64,000 nt of DNA from assembly GCF_021025955.1 (NCBI RefSeq), contig NZ_JAJNCL010000014.1, positions 62,001 to 126,000 on the forward strand. The letters are read 5' to 3'. The position numbers and the translations under genes are program-made. Shown piece after piece: positions 1-7,390 of the stretch (the first letter of the stretch is position 1; each line of letters begins with the position of its first letter). The DNA comes from Rhodococcus qingshengii. Its GTDB lineage: Bacteria > Actinomycetota > Actinomycetes > Mycobacteriales > Mycobacteriaceae. The notes below the pieces were generated by a model. It worked only from the letters and a program-made list of their open reading frames with translations, ran no database searches and was not told the DNA's origin.

Positions 1-446
1 CGGTTGTCGGATTCGAGTGTTGTGGAGAAGGATTCGACGATGGATCCGCCTCCTCCGACGGGGCTTGCCGGCGCAGCCATGGAAGGCTGCCCGCTGACAA
101 AGGTGTGAGGAAACGGGAATTGGTTGAAGCTGATCTCGACTCCTTGATCCTGCAGAAATGCGATAGCTGCAGGTGTGTCTTTCTGCAAGATCTGTAGGTA
201 GTCGAGATCAGCACGCCCTCCAGATGTTTCAGTGAGCCGATCCGAGTATGTGTCGTCGAAGTTGTGTTCGCTGTCGATGCGGAGAAACGCCCCGGTCCAT
301 CGGGTCGCGCCACCGCGCTCTTCACGGGAGGAACGTTCGAGGACGGCTACGCGTGCGTCGGCGTCGGCGCTTTCCAGGTAGGTGACGGCAGCGGCGAGCC
401 CAGCGGCTCCGTGCCCTATTACGACGAGGTCGAACGAGGTGTTCAC
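1..446 (-). CDS. FAD-dependent oxidoreductase, fumarate reductase/TcuA-like (partial, C-terminus beyond window)
   Basis: The minus-strand frame is open from a GTG at 444-446 to the window edge, giving about 148 N-terminal residues. The N-terminus carries a dinucleotide-binding signature (VIGHGAAGLAAAVTYLES), followed by ERSSREERGGATRWTGAFLR, the layout of the fumarate reductase/succinate dehydrogenase flavoprotein family, including tricarballylate and ketosteroid dehydrogenases. AAAGGA lies 7 nt before the GTG. It follows the YCII/barrel gene by 25 nt on the same strand and is probably the third gene of that operon. The substrate cannot be inferred: the catalytic half is outside the window. 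Confidence 0.75.
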   Translation of the reverse strand, partial: MNTSFDLVVIGHGAAGLAAAVTYLESADADARVAVLERSSREERGGATRWTGAFLRIDSEHNFDDTYSDRLTETSGGRADLDYLQILQKDTPAAIAFLQDQGVEISFNQFPFPHTFVSGQPSMAAPASPVGGGGSIVESFSTTLESDN

Positions 447-471
447 GGTGGTTCCTTTCTGATCGGGGATG

Positions 472-1056
472 TCAGGATTCCGGGCTGATGATGTGTGCCG
501 AGCGGTAGAGCCTGTAGCGGGCTTCCGTGGTGGTTTCAGCGAAAGCTGCGTAGCGCGTTGTGAACTCGGGGTCGTCGAAAATCGCTTCGAATTCGTTCAG
601 ACTGTTCCATCGGGCGAAGTTGATGATGCTGTCGTTCTGTGTGCTTCGGAGCAATCTTGACCCGAGGAAACCGGTCGCGGTGTGGGCGACGTGGTCGACT
701 GCGTCGTTGAGTGCTGCCAGTGATTTCTGAGGGTCGTCAGTGAGCGCGACGTTGATGAGAGTGACCTCGTCAGAGTTCGGGCGGGGAAAGACGCCGGGGG
801 CGCTGTAGGTACTGGCGAAGTGAATTCGGTCGTATCGGGCCAGCCCGTCGACGGTCCACGGGTCGCTGGCGACCAGTTTGTCGACAGCTTCGTCGTCGAG
901 GTCTGAGGTGATTACGACGCCACCACCACCGTCTCTGGGTCCGGCTGCGACCACAGTGCCGGCGTTGATTTGCTCGCGTAGCCATCGAATGTGGTCAGGT
1001 TTGCTGCGGGTGAGGACGTCAGGATCCGCAAGATAGGTAAGTTGTAGTACGAACAT
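472..1056 (-). CDS. Two-domain YCII-like plus dimeric alpha/beta-barrel protein
   Basis: The protein has 194 residues. Residues 1 to about 97 resemble a YCII domain (MFVLQLTYLADPDVL, then HIRWLREQINAGTVVAAGPR and a central DPW). Residues about 100-194 look like an antibiotic-biosynthesis-monooxygenase-type ferredoxin-like barrel (GFLGSRLLRSTQND, FARWNSLNEFEAIFDDPEF). Both are small domains of the dimeric barrel superfamily, so one chain could form both halves of a barrel. A GAAGG ribosome site precedes the ATG. It lies 51 nt after the nitronate monooxygenase gene on the same strand. A catalytic or accessory role in the same oxidative pathway is inference. Confidence 0.75.
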   Translation of the reverse strand: MFVLQLTYLADPDVLTRSKPDHIRWLREQINAGTVVAAGPRDGGGGVVITSDLDDEAVDKLVASDPWTVDGLARYDRIHFASTYSAPGVFPRPNSDEVTLINVALTDDPQKSLAALNDAVDHVAHTATGFLGSRLLRSTQNDSIINFARWNSLNEFEAIFDDPEFTTRYAAFAETTTEARYRLYRSAHIISPES

Positions 1057-1107
1057 CGGTTTCGCCTTCTTTCGTTGTCGCTGAATGGTGCTCGGGGCCT
1101 GGGCCGG

Positions 1108-2103
1108 TCAGTGAGCGGGAAGTGCGTCGCGGAACTCGGTCGTCCCGAGCGCGTCCAGAACCGAGCAGGCCTGTGCGATCATCGACTCGATGATCTGAGC
1201 GGCTGGTTGAACCGAGGTAATCAGATCGATGTTCTCCCCCGCGAACAACGGTCGTTGTGTGACGTCGTCACCGGAGACCGATTGCGACCATGCGTCGACG
1301 AGGGTGGCAGCGTTGTCGGCGAGTTCGTCTTCATGGCCAAACCATTTGCGGGAGAAGTCGTTCCCGAGAGTGCGAGCGGTGTACTGAGATGGCCAGGGAA
1401 TTGAACGGATGATGTCGAATGCACGGGTATCGAGGAGATCTCGACTGTGTCCATTGATCAAGGAATCGGTGAAGGACGGGCTTGTGAGTGCCTCGGCGGC
1501 GGCGGCGAACCGAGTGCCGATCATGACCCCGTCGGCACCGAGAGCGAGTGCTGCCGCCAGTCCCCGGCCGTCTGCGATTCCACCGGCTGCGACAAGTGGG
1601 ATCTGCCCGTTGAGTGCGTCCGCGACTGCTGGAATGAGCGGAAATGTTGCACGGTCTTTGTGGTGTCCACCCGCTTCGGATCCTTGGGCAATGATCACGT
1701 CGGCTCCGGCAGCGGCGGCTTCTTGAGCTTGGTCGGTGTCGTGAACCTGCACGGCGGCTAACAGGTTTTCGCGTTGAATGGCTGCGACGTATTTGTTTGT
1801 CTGGGCGGCATTTCCGAACGACAATGCAACGAGTGGCGGCCGGTGGGACAAGACGCTGTCGAGCAAGTGAGGGGCCTTGTCGAAGGTGAACGTCACCAGG
1901 CCTGCCCCCCAGACGCCACGTGACCGGGCGGCGATGGGCAACTCCGAAGCTATGAATTCTTCGTTGCCGTAGCTGACTCCGACAAGGCCGGCACCACCAG
2001 AGTTCGAGACTGCGGCGGCCAGTTCGCCACCTGCTACTCCACCCATTGGTGCCGACAATATCGGATAGCGCGTTCCCAATAGTTTATTCACTTTATTTAC
2101 CAT
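1108..2103 (-). CDS. Nitronate monooxygenase (2-nitropropane dioxygenase family)
   Basis: The 331-residue protein has an FMN-dependent TIM-barrel pattern: APMGGVAGGELAAAVSNSGG near residue 19, QGSEAGGHH near 140-148 (the family's His-containing FMN/substrate motif) and PLVAAGGIADGRGLAAAL near 170 with GADGVMIGTRF (phosphate binding). The family oxidises alkyl nitronates with O2. I chose the ATG at 2103 because the barrel begins right after it and GAGGA lies 9 nt upstream; an ATG 75 nt further upstream would add an unrelated Ser/Glu-rich stretch. It is the first gene of a three-gene minus-strand unit with the YCII/barrel and flavoprotein genes. Some homologues are enoyl reductases, so the substrate is open. 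Confidence 0.85.
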   Translation of the reverse strand: MVNKVNKLLGTRYPILSAPMGGVAGGELAAAVSNSGGAGLVGVSYGNEEFIASELPIAARSRGVWGAGLVTFTFDKAPHLLDSVLSHRPPLVALSFGNAAQTNKYVAAIQRENLLAAVQVHDTDQAQEAAAAGADVIIAQGSEAGGHHKDRATFPLIPAVADALNGQIPLVAAGGIADGRGLAAALALGADGVMIGTRFAAAAEALTSPSFTDSLINGHSRDLLDTRAFDIIRSIPWPSQYTARTLGNDFSRKWFGHEDELADNAATLVDAWSQSVSGDDVTQRPLFAGENIDLITSVQPAAQIIESMIAQACSVLDALGTTEFRDALPAH

Positions 2104-2118
2104 GCATAAGTCCTCGCT

Positions 2119-2298
2119 GTACGTTTCGGGATCTTCACTGCAGGAATGTGACGACATGAACGTACTTCGGAACGTCAACTACGTCTATTTGCTATTAGTG
2201 ATAGCTGGTATTGCGTTTTATAGTTGAACGTACGAGTACGGCAGAATAGTGAATGGAGCGAGGTAGATTGGCGCCGATTACGGTCGGTGCGTACGTTC
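2119..2298. promoter_or_regulatory. Cluster of GAACGTAC boxes upstream of the nitronate monooxygenase gene
   Basis: GAACGTAC occurs at 2158-2165 and 2226-2233. The inverse CGTACGTTC occurs at 2290-2298, an exact reverse complement of GAACGTACG at 2226-2234. A degenerate copy (GTACGTTTC) lies at 2119-2127. The first box is 55 nt before the ATG. Several copies in both orientations ahead of a catabolic-type operon suggest an operator region. No regulator gene is in view. Confidence 0.4.
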
Positions 2299-2570
2299 TG
2301 TCTGCTTCGAGTCTCCTATTAATCCGTTTGAGCTGAGTGAAGAATATCTGCAACTAGGTTCTGCTCAGAAGTCAAGATATTAATTCGTTAACAGTCTGTA
2401 TATTTAGCATCTCGCGTAGCTAGTATGATATCCGTCACTTCAACAAATTGCAGTCCGTGGATGAGTATTCGGATACTCGATCTATGAAATCTACAAGACT
2501 TAGTAAATTTACTATCAACAATTTACCTAAATTCGTAATGCCGAAATAGGGAGATTTTCCAAATTCTGGC
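2190..2570. other. AT-rich gene-free block
   Basis: The 848-base gap between the nitronate monooxygenase start and the tRNA-Cys holds no gene I can support. Its left part, about 2190-2570, is strikingly AT-rich compared with all other DNA in the window (runs such as TATTAATTCGTTAACAG and AGTAAATTTACTATCAAC). The right part, about 2580-2950, returns to normal composition with only short uncharacterised reading frames on both strands. The location next to a tRNA suggests the edge of transferred DNA or a Lsr2-type silenced segment; I see no integrase or transposase. Confidence 0.6.
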
Positions 2571-2951
2571 TACTCAGCGATCACTGTCGACCTGCGCAAC
2601 GCGATGCAACCCGAAGTAATGGGCGGAACATGGGTTCGCTTCACTAGCCACTTATGTGCTGATTTGTCGGGCAGAGGGAGCGATGACGGCGAATGCGATG
2701 CGCCTGCGCACTTTTGGCCACCCGCGACCGTCGATCTTCCCGATGGTCAACGAGTAGACGCGCGCGTCAATCGAGGGCCGCGAAGGTGGTGTGATCGGAA
2801 ATGATTGTGCATTCGCGGCTTTAGATTGCCGAGTGTAGAACTCGCCTACTGCCGTGGGGTCAGTAAAGGGTTTCTCGGAGCGGGGCAGCTCGCGGACACA
2901 TCCACACGCTCTGAAGGACCGCCACGTCATGAATCGCTGTATCGCACGTGG

Positions 2952-3022
2952 AGCGGATGGCAGGAGTCGAACCTGCGTGGACGGTTTTGCAGACCGTTGC
3001 CTTGCCGCTCGGCCACACCCGC
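2952..3022 (-). tRNA. tRNA-Cys (GCA)
   Basis: Read on the minus strand, the acceptor arm GCGGGTG pairs with CATCCGC (one G-T wobble). The anticodon stem-loop GGTCTGCAAAACC shows anticodon GCA in the 7-nt loop CTGCAAA. The T arm is CAGGTTCGACTCCTG with the standard TTCGA loop. The length is 71 nt without CCA, usual for tRNA-Cys. The discriminator base is U. CCA is apparently not fully encoded (CC then other sequence). Confidence 0.95.
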
Positions 3023-3125
3023 ATTGATCCAATTGTGTTCGTAGTGAACAACAATCGCCACGATTGCGATCAGGGTGAGTTGATCGCAGTGTGACGGGTT
3101 GCGGGGGTGGAAGGCAATTGCCGGG

Positions 3126-3752
3126 CTAGGAGCGCGAGAACACCGCGACGAGGAATTCGGAATTGTCCTTGAACGGGCGCAGATCCCACGTGGAGAGCAG
3201 CAGATCAGCCTCGAGGCCACTCGCGGCCGCGTCGGCGAGAAACTCGGGGAACTCATAGCCGCGGCCGGCACCGAATCCGATGACCACTCGGCCGCTCGGA
3301 GCGAGATGACGAGCAAATCCTGACAATACAGCTTGCCTGGTTGACGGAGCGAGAAACGCCATCACGTTGCCTGCCGACACGATGACGTCGAAATTCGCCT
3401 CGACACCGCGGGCCGGTAGATCGAGCTCGGAGAGATCGCCGACAAGCCACGTCGGGCCGGGGTGGTCCTCCTCCGCGGCAGCGATGAGAACCGGGTCAAC
3501 GTCGACTCCGACAACCACATGCCCGACGTCGTGCAGATAACCGCCGAGTCGGCCCGGCCCGCACCCTGCATCGAGAACCCGGCCACCGCGTCCGAGCATC
3601 GCGTCGATCAAACGTGCTTCCCCGACAATGTCCTTGCCGTCCGCTCTCATGGAACGGAAACGCTCGACATATCGTGTGGAATGCGTCGAGTCGGCTGCAG
3701 TGATCTCTTCCCACTGGCTGGGGATGCGCTCGTTCGGGGCCTGTGCAGTCAT
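3126..3752 (-). CDS. Class I SAM-dependent methyltransferase
   Basis: The protein has 208 residues. Motif I (VLDAGCGPGRLGGYL) lies near residue 58, motif II acidic end (VVGVDVDPVLI) follows, then WLVGDLSELDLP and FDVIVSAGNVMAFL as motif IV, and SGRVVIGFGAGRGY: a Rossmann methyltransferase of the Methyltransf_11/25 type. The ATG at 3752 is preceded by TACCCT six bases upstream, which could be a -10 box with a leaderless start; no purine-rich ribosome site is clear. It lies 20 nt after the sigma-partner membrane gene on the same strand, so it may belong to that unit. The acceptor substrate is unknown. Confidence 0.8.
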   Translation of the reverse strand: MTAQAPNERIPSQWEEITAADSTHSTRYVERFRSMRADGKDIVGEARLIDAMLGRGGRVLDAGCGPGRLGGYLHDVGHVVVGVDVDPVLIAAAEEDHPGPTWLVGDLSELDLPARGVEANFDVIVSAGNVMAFLAPSTRQAVLSGFARHLAPSGRVVIGFGAGRGYEFPEFLADAAASGLEADLLLSTWDLRPFKDNSEFLVAVFSRS

Positions 3753-3772
3753 CTTTCGAGGGTACCGACAGC

Positions 3773-4495
3773 TCATCTGGTGCCGACGACCGTCCCGTCT
3801 GCGGCATATCCGACGAGAGTTGGACGCGGGAAGGTGAGCGAGAGGGGAATCCATCCGTAGAAGCGATCTTCGGCAAGAACTGTTGGATAGATCTCGCCGT
3901 CAGCTGTGTGAAGTTCGGCCCGAACGGCGCCTCCTGCCCCTGCGTCGTAGGTCGCCTCGTGCGGACCAGCAACCATGATCCCGGCTCCGCCTCCGAATGA
4001 ATCTGCGCCGTACAAGTCGTCGTTCGATCTGCAGCCGTGTCCGAGGCTGATGAATTTCGACGGACCAACCTTGTCGATGTCGGCTGGCGCCTCGAAAACC
4101 GGGGCGACACACCTCCAGCCATCAGCGCCGTGGGCAACGAAGACGCTGAACAGGGTTCCGTCAAGTCCGGGGACGGAGCCGACCCGCTCGGCGGTGGACG
4201 GATCTATTCCGCCGTTGGTTCCCGGCATGGTCTGCCAACCCGAGTACATATCCGTAAACGGTTTTGGCATCATCGCCGTGGCAGCGGCGCAGCCCACCAT
4301 TCCCGCTGCACAGAGCATCGCGACGAGAGCTACGGCGCCTACTCGGCGGCGTGGAACTCTGGGTGTTCCAATGTTGTTTTCGGTAGCGATGATTCGGATG
4401 CGAGCGGCAACCTGGACGTTCTCGGGCCAGAACTCGGCGGAAAGAGAATCGGTCGGCCGCAGCTTCTCGAGGGTGGTCAGCAGATCTTTGCTCAT
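3773..4495 (-). CDS. Membrane protein co-encoded with an ECF sigma factor (putative sigma regulator)
   Basis: The protein has 240 residues. The cytoplasmic N-terminus (SKDLLTTLEKLRPTDSLSAEFW) is followed by one hydrophobic segment, about residues 58-82 (VGAVALVAMLCAAGMVGCAAA), then an extracytoplasmic domain with two cysteines (WRCVAPVF, GHGCRSND). The start ATG overlaps the stop of the sigma gene (ATGA, 4492-4495), so translation is coupled. Topology and coupling fit an anti-sigma or sensor role; I see no zinc anti-sigma motif (HxxxCxxC), so this is inference. GC in place of a lipobox within the membrane segment makes a lipoprotein unlikely. Confidence 0.7.
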   Translation of the reverse strand: MSKDLLTTLEKLRPTDSLSAEFWPENVQVAARIRIIATENNIGTPRVPRRRVGAVALVAMLCAAGMVGCAAATAMMPKPFTDMYSGWQTMPGTNGGIDPSTAERVGSVPGLDGTLFSVFVAHGADGWRCVAPVFEAPADIDKVGPSKFISLGHGCRSNDDLYGADSFGGGAGIMVAGPHEATYDAGAGGAVRAELHTADGEIYPTVLAEDRFYGWIPLSLTFPRPTLVGYAADGTVVGTR

Positions 4496-5076
4496 GGAGT
4501 ACTCCCGTGTTCGGCGGCAGCGCAAGGTCGGGCGGTGTTTATCGGGATCGCGGTGTCGGATTCTGAAGCCAACCCGGTGCTCAATCGGCGCCGAGCGCGA
4601 AAGAGTCGAACATGCATGGCTGGAACCGAACATCCGGCGACCCGCGCTGCTTCGGTGGCGGTCAATCCGTCCCAGGCAGTCAGGAGTAGGGCTTCACGCT
4701 CGGTGACGGTGAGTGTTGTCAGTGCTTCGAGCAGTTCTGTGCGGTCGGTGACAGTGACGTCGGCGCCCGGCGTCGATGCCGCGATCTGCTCGATTCGTCG
4801 CATCTTCTCGGTCAACGCATCGTGGCGCCGAACGCTTCGACGGTTGTTGTTCACGGTGTTTCGAGCCACCACCAACAGCCATGGAAGTGCCTGTTCGGGC
4901 ACTTCGTCCAAGCGTCGCCAGGCAACGAGGAACGTCTCGGAGACAACTTCTTGTGCGCTGTGATGATCAACGTGGCGGCAGGTGTACGCGAACACCCGAC
5001 CGGCGTAGGCGTCCCACAGGACGGTGAAACGCTCTTCGTCGCTCGGTGGTGGCCCGTCCTCGGATTTCGGCGTCAT
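4492..5076 (-). CDS. ECF-family RNA polymerase sigma factor
   Basis: The protein has 194 residues. Sigma region 2 spans about residues 17-85 (FTVLWDAYAGRVFAYTCRHV, then EVVSETFLVAWRRLDEVP, and WLLVVARNTVNNNRRS). Region 4 spans about 113-165 (LLEALTTLTVTEREALLL, DGLTATEAARVAGCSVPAMHVRLFRARRRL). There is a short Ala/Thr-rich C-terminal tail and no SnoaL-type extension. It lies 30 nt after the YhhN-family gene on the same strand and overlaps the membrane partner gene by ATGA, a usual sigma/regulator arrangement. The target promoters are unknown. Confidence 0.9.
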   Translation of the reverse strand: MTPKSEDGPPPSDEERFTVLWDAYAGRVFAYTCRHVDHHSAQEVVSETFLVAWRRLDEVPEQALPWLLVVARNTVNNNRRSVRRHDALTEKMRRIEQIAASTPGADVTVTDRTELLEALTTLTVTEREALLLTAWDGLTATEAARVAGCSVPAMHVRLFRARRRLSTGLASESDTAIPINTARPCAAAEHGSTP

Positions 5077-5106
5077 AAGAAGAGATGTCCGGCTGGTTAC
5101 TGATCC

Positions 5107-5790
5107 TTACAGCGTCGGCGCCAGTGGACGGTTTGCCGTGTTACTCCGGCCGAGGATTCCGACGGTCAGGAGCAACAACGCAAGGATGTACAGCGTCATG
5201 ATCCAGATGCCCGCAGCGGCAGGCTGCCACTTGTTCGCCTGACCGAGCAGGATCAGGGCGTCAGAGGTGAGGAACAGTGCGCCGCCGATACCGGTGATCG
5301 TGTTGTAGGCCAGTGCGGTTGATGCAGTTCCCACCAGGATTGCGGCGTACACGGGGACAGCAATTCGAAGTTCAGGTTCGAGACCGGTCCAGGTGTACGA
5401 CACAAGAGCGATTCCAGCGGCGGTGTAGGCGCACAGAAACCATGGCCGCCTTCGTATCTCCCGAAGAGCGCCGTGCGAGAGAAAGAATCGGATGAAACAG
5501 ACGTGACCGATCGCGAAGGCGGCCATCCCGATGACAAACGTGGAGTCCCAGATCAGGAACAGGACTCCGAAAGCGCAGGCAATCAGCGCAGCAGCAACAA
5601 TCCTCGGTCCGCCTTGGTCGACAACCCAGGCAGCCAGAATCGGCGCGAGCATGACCTTGGTGATCCCGTCCCAGGGCGCAGCATCAGCGGCATTGACGAT
5701 CAGATGAAGAATCGCTACCGCGGAAAACCCGACAAACCATGGCGACCGGATGGTGCTCGGCAGTCCGGCGTCGCGAACAGATTCACGCAT
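5107..5790 (-). CDS. YhhN/TMEM86-family integral membrane protein (lysoplasmalogenase-like)
   Basis: The protein has 227 residues and about eight hydrophobic segments spread over the whole length, with family-like elements (KVMLAPILAAWV near residue 45, then TSDALILLGQ near the C-terminal half). YhhN/TMEM86 members include lysoplasmalogenases, which hydrolyse the vinyl-ether bond of lysoplasmalogens; bacterial substrates are mostly untested. The ATG at 5790 starts 4 nt after the nuoN stop, so the gene is probably transcribed with the complex I operon. An alternative upstream start would run into nuoN. Confidence 0.75.
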   Translation of the reverse strand: MRESVRDAGLPSTIRSPWFVGFSAVAILHLIVNAADAAPWDGITKVMLAPILAAWVVDQGGPRIVAAALIACAFGVLFLIWDSTFVIGMAAFAIGHVCFIRFFLSHGALREIRRRPWFLCAYTAAGIALVSYTWTGLEPELRIAVPVYAAILVGTASTALAYNTITGIGGALFLTSDALILLGQANKWQPAAAGIWIMTLYILALLLLTVGILGRSNTANRPLAPTL

Positions 5791-5794
5791 CGGC

Positions 5795-7390
5795 TCAGCG
5801 TAGGAAGTCCGCTGCACGCTCGGCGAGATCGAGCGCCGGCTGGGGGAGTATGCCGAGGATGAGCGTGACACCGGCACCGAGGCCGATCACGCTGCTGGTC
5901 AGTGCGCTCGGTACCACGACGGTTGGTGCGTCCGCGGCCGATTCGGTGAAGAACATCAACACGATCACTCGCACGTAGAAATACGCGGCGATCGCGCTGC
6001 ACAGCACGCCGACGATCACGAGAGGTGCGGCACCACCCTCGGCGGCCGCGCTGAACACGGCAAACTTTCCGATGAACCCACTGGTCAACGGGATCCCGGC
6101 GAAAGCCAACAGGAAAAGTGCAAACACAACTCCGACCAGTGGTGAGCGCCGACCCAATCCTGCCCAGCGCGAGAGCGTCGCGACCTCACCGTCAGCGTCC
6201 CGGACCAAACTGACGACGGCGAACGCACCCACGGTGCTGAATCCGTAAGCCAGAAGATAGAACATCGCCGAGGCGAGGCCGGCATCCGAGTCCGCCACCA
6301 CGGCGGTCAGAATGAATCCGGTGTGCGCGATAGCCGAATAGGCCAGCATTCGCTTCATATCGGTCTGCGTCACGGCAACGATCGATCCGACAACCATCGT
6401 GAGAATCGCGACCGCCCACATCAGAGGGCGCCAGTTCACGTATTCATTGGGCAGGGCCACGTAGAAGACGCGAAGGATGGCGCCGAACGCGGCAATCTTG
6501 GTCGCAGTCGCCATGAAACTGGTGATCGGCGTCGGCGCCCCTTGATAGACGTCGGGAATCCACGAATGAAACGGCACAGCACCGACTTTGAAAAGCAACC
6601 CCACTGCCACCAGGGCCGTTCCGAGCCAGAGGAAGGCGTCGGTGCCCGAACCGATGCGTGCTGCGTCGGCGATACCGGAGAGCGTGACCGTCCCGGCATA
6701 GCCGTACAGCAACGCAATTCCGAAAACGAAGAACGCCGACGAAAATGCCCCGAGCAGAAAGTACTTGAGCGCAGCTTCCTGGGAGAGCAGGCGACGTCTG
6801 CGTGCCAGACCACACAGGAGATACAGAGGCAGTGAGAACACTTCGAGCGCAACGAACATCGTCAGTAGATCGTTCGAAGCCGGAAACAGCAACATACCGC
6901 CGACCGCAAAGAGCGTGAGAGGAAAGACTTCGGTCTGGGCGATACCGACCTTCACTGCTTCTTGCTCCGCAACACTTCCCGGGACGCTCGACGCTTGAGG
7001 GGTGAAACTGCCGAGCGCGTCATGTTGCGCAATCACTTCGGCGGTGTTGCCCGAGCCTCGCTCGGCAATCAGCAGTACCGCGGGGATCGACACAAGAAGG
7101 ATCGTGGCCTGCAAGAACAGCGTCGGTCCGTCGACCGCAACAGAACCCATCATCGCCGTCGACCGCGTGCCGGCGAGCAGAAGCACTGCCACGAATGCGG
7201 CTGCCAAACCTCCGACACCGAGGACGAGTTGCACTGGGTACCGAATACGCCGGGGTGCAAAGGCTTCGATGAGTACCCCGACCACCGCAACACCGAACAC
7301 GATCAGCATCGGCGAGAGCAGGCTGTATTCGATACTGGGTGATGCCGCGTCGGCCGAGCCGAGGATGGTCACGTCGTTGAAGGAACTCAT
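5795..7390 (-). CDS. nuoN: NADH-quinone oxidoreductase subunit N
   Basis: The 531-residue polytopic membrane protein is one of the three antiporter-like proton-pumping subunits of complex I. The conserved core is visible: KYFLLGAFSSAFFVFG, LLFKVGAVPFHSWIPDVYQG (the loop with Lys and His) and MLAYSAIAHTGFILTAVV. The start ATG overlaps the nuoM stop by ATGA at 7387-7390, and it is the last nuo gene of the operon. An unusual insert around residues 130-160 (GSGNTAEVIAQHDALGSFTP) gives a longer hydrophilic loop, also found in other actinobacterial NuoN. Confidence 0.97.
   Translation of the reverse strand: MSSFNDVTILGSADAASPSIEYSLLSPMLIVFGVAVVGVLIEAFAPRRIRYPVQLVLGVGGLAAAFVAVLLLAGTRSTAMMGSVAVDGPTLFLQATILLVSIPAVLLIAERGSGNTAEVIAQHDALGSFTPQASSVPGSVAEQEAVKVGIAQTEVFPLTLFAVGGMLLFPASNDLLTMFVALEVFSLPLYLLCGLARRRRLLSQEAALKYFLLGAFSSAFFVFGIALLYGYAGTVTLSGIADAARIGSGTDAFLWLGTALVAVGLLFKVGAVPFHSWIPDVYQGAPTPITSFMATATKIAAFGAILRVFYVALPNEYVNWRPLMWAVAILTMVVGSIVAVTQTDMKRMLAYSAIAHTGFILTAVVADSDAGLASAMFYLLAYGFSTVGAFAVVSLVRDADGEVATLSRWAGLGRRSPLVGVVFALFLLAFAGIPLTSGFIGKFAVFSAAAEGGAAPLVIVGVLCSAIAAYFYVRVIVLMFFTESAADAPTVVVPSALTSSVIGLGAGVTLILGILPQPALDLAERAADFLR

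Noticed and set aside
2604-2804. Short frame in the gap before the tRNA-Cys
   Set aside because: Frames on both strands here (also 2652-3032 minus) run into the tRNA or lack ribosome sites and family features; one end overlaps the tRNA-Cys.
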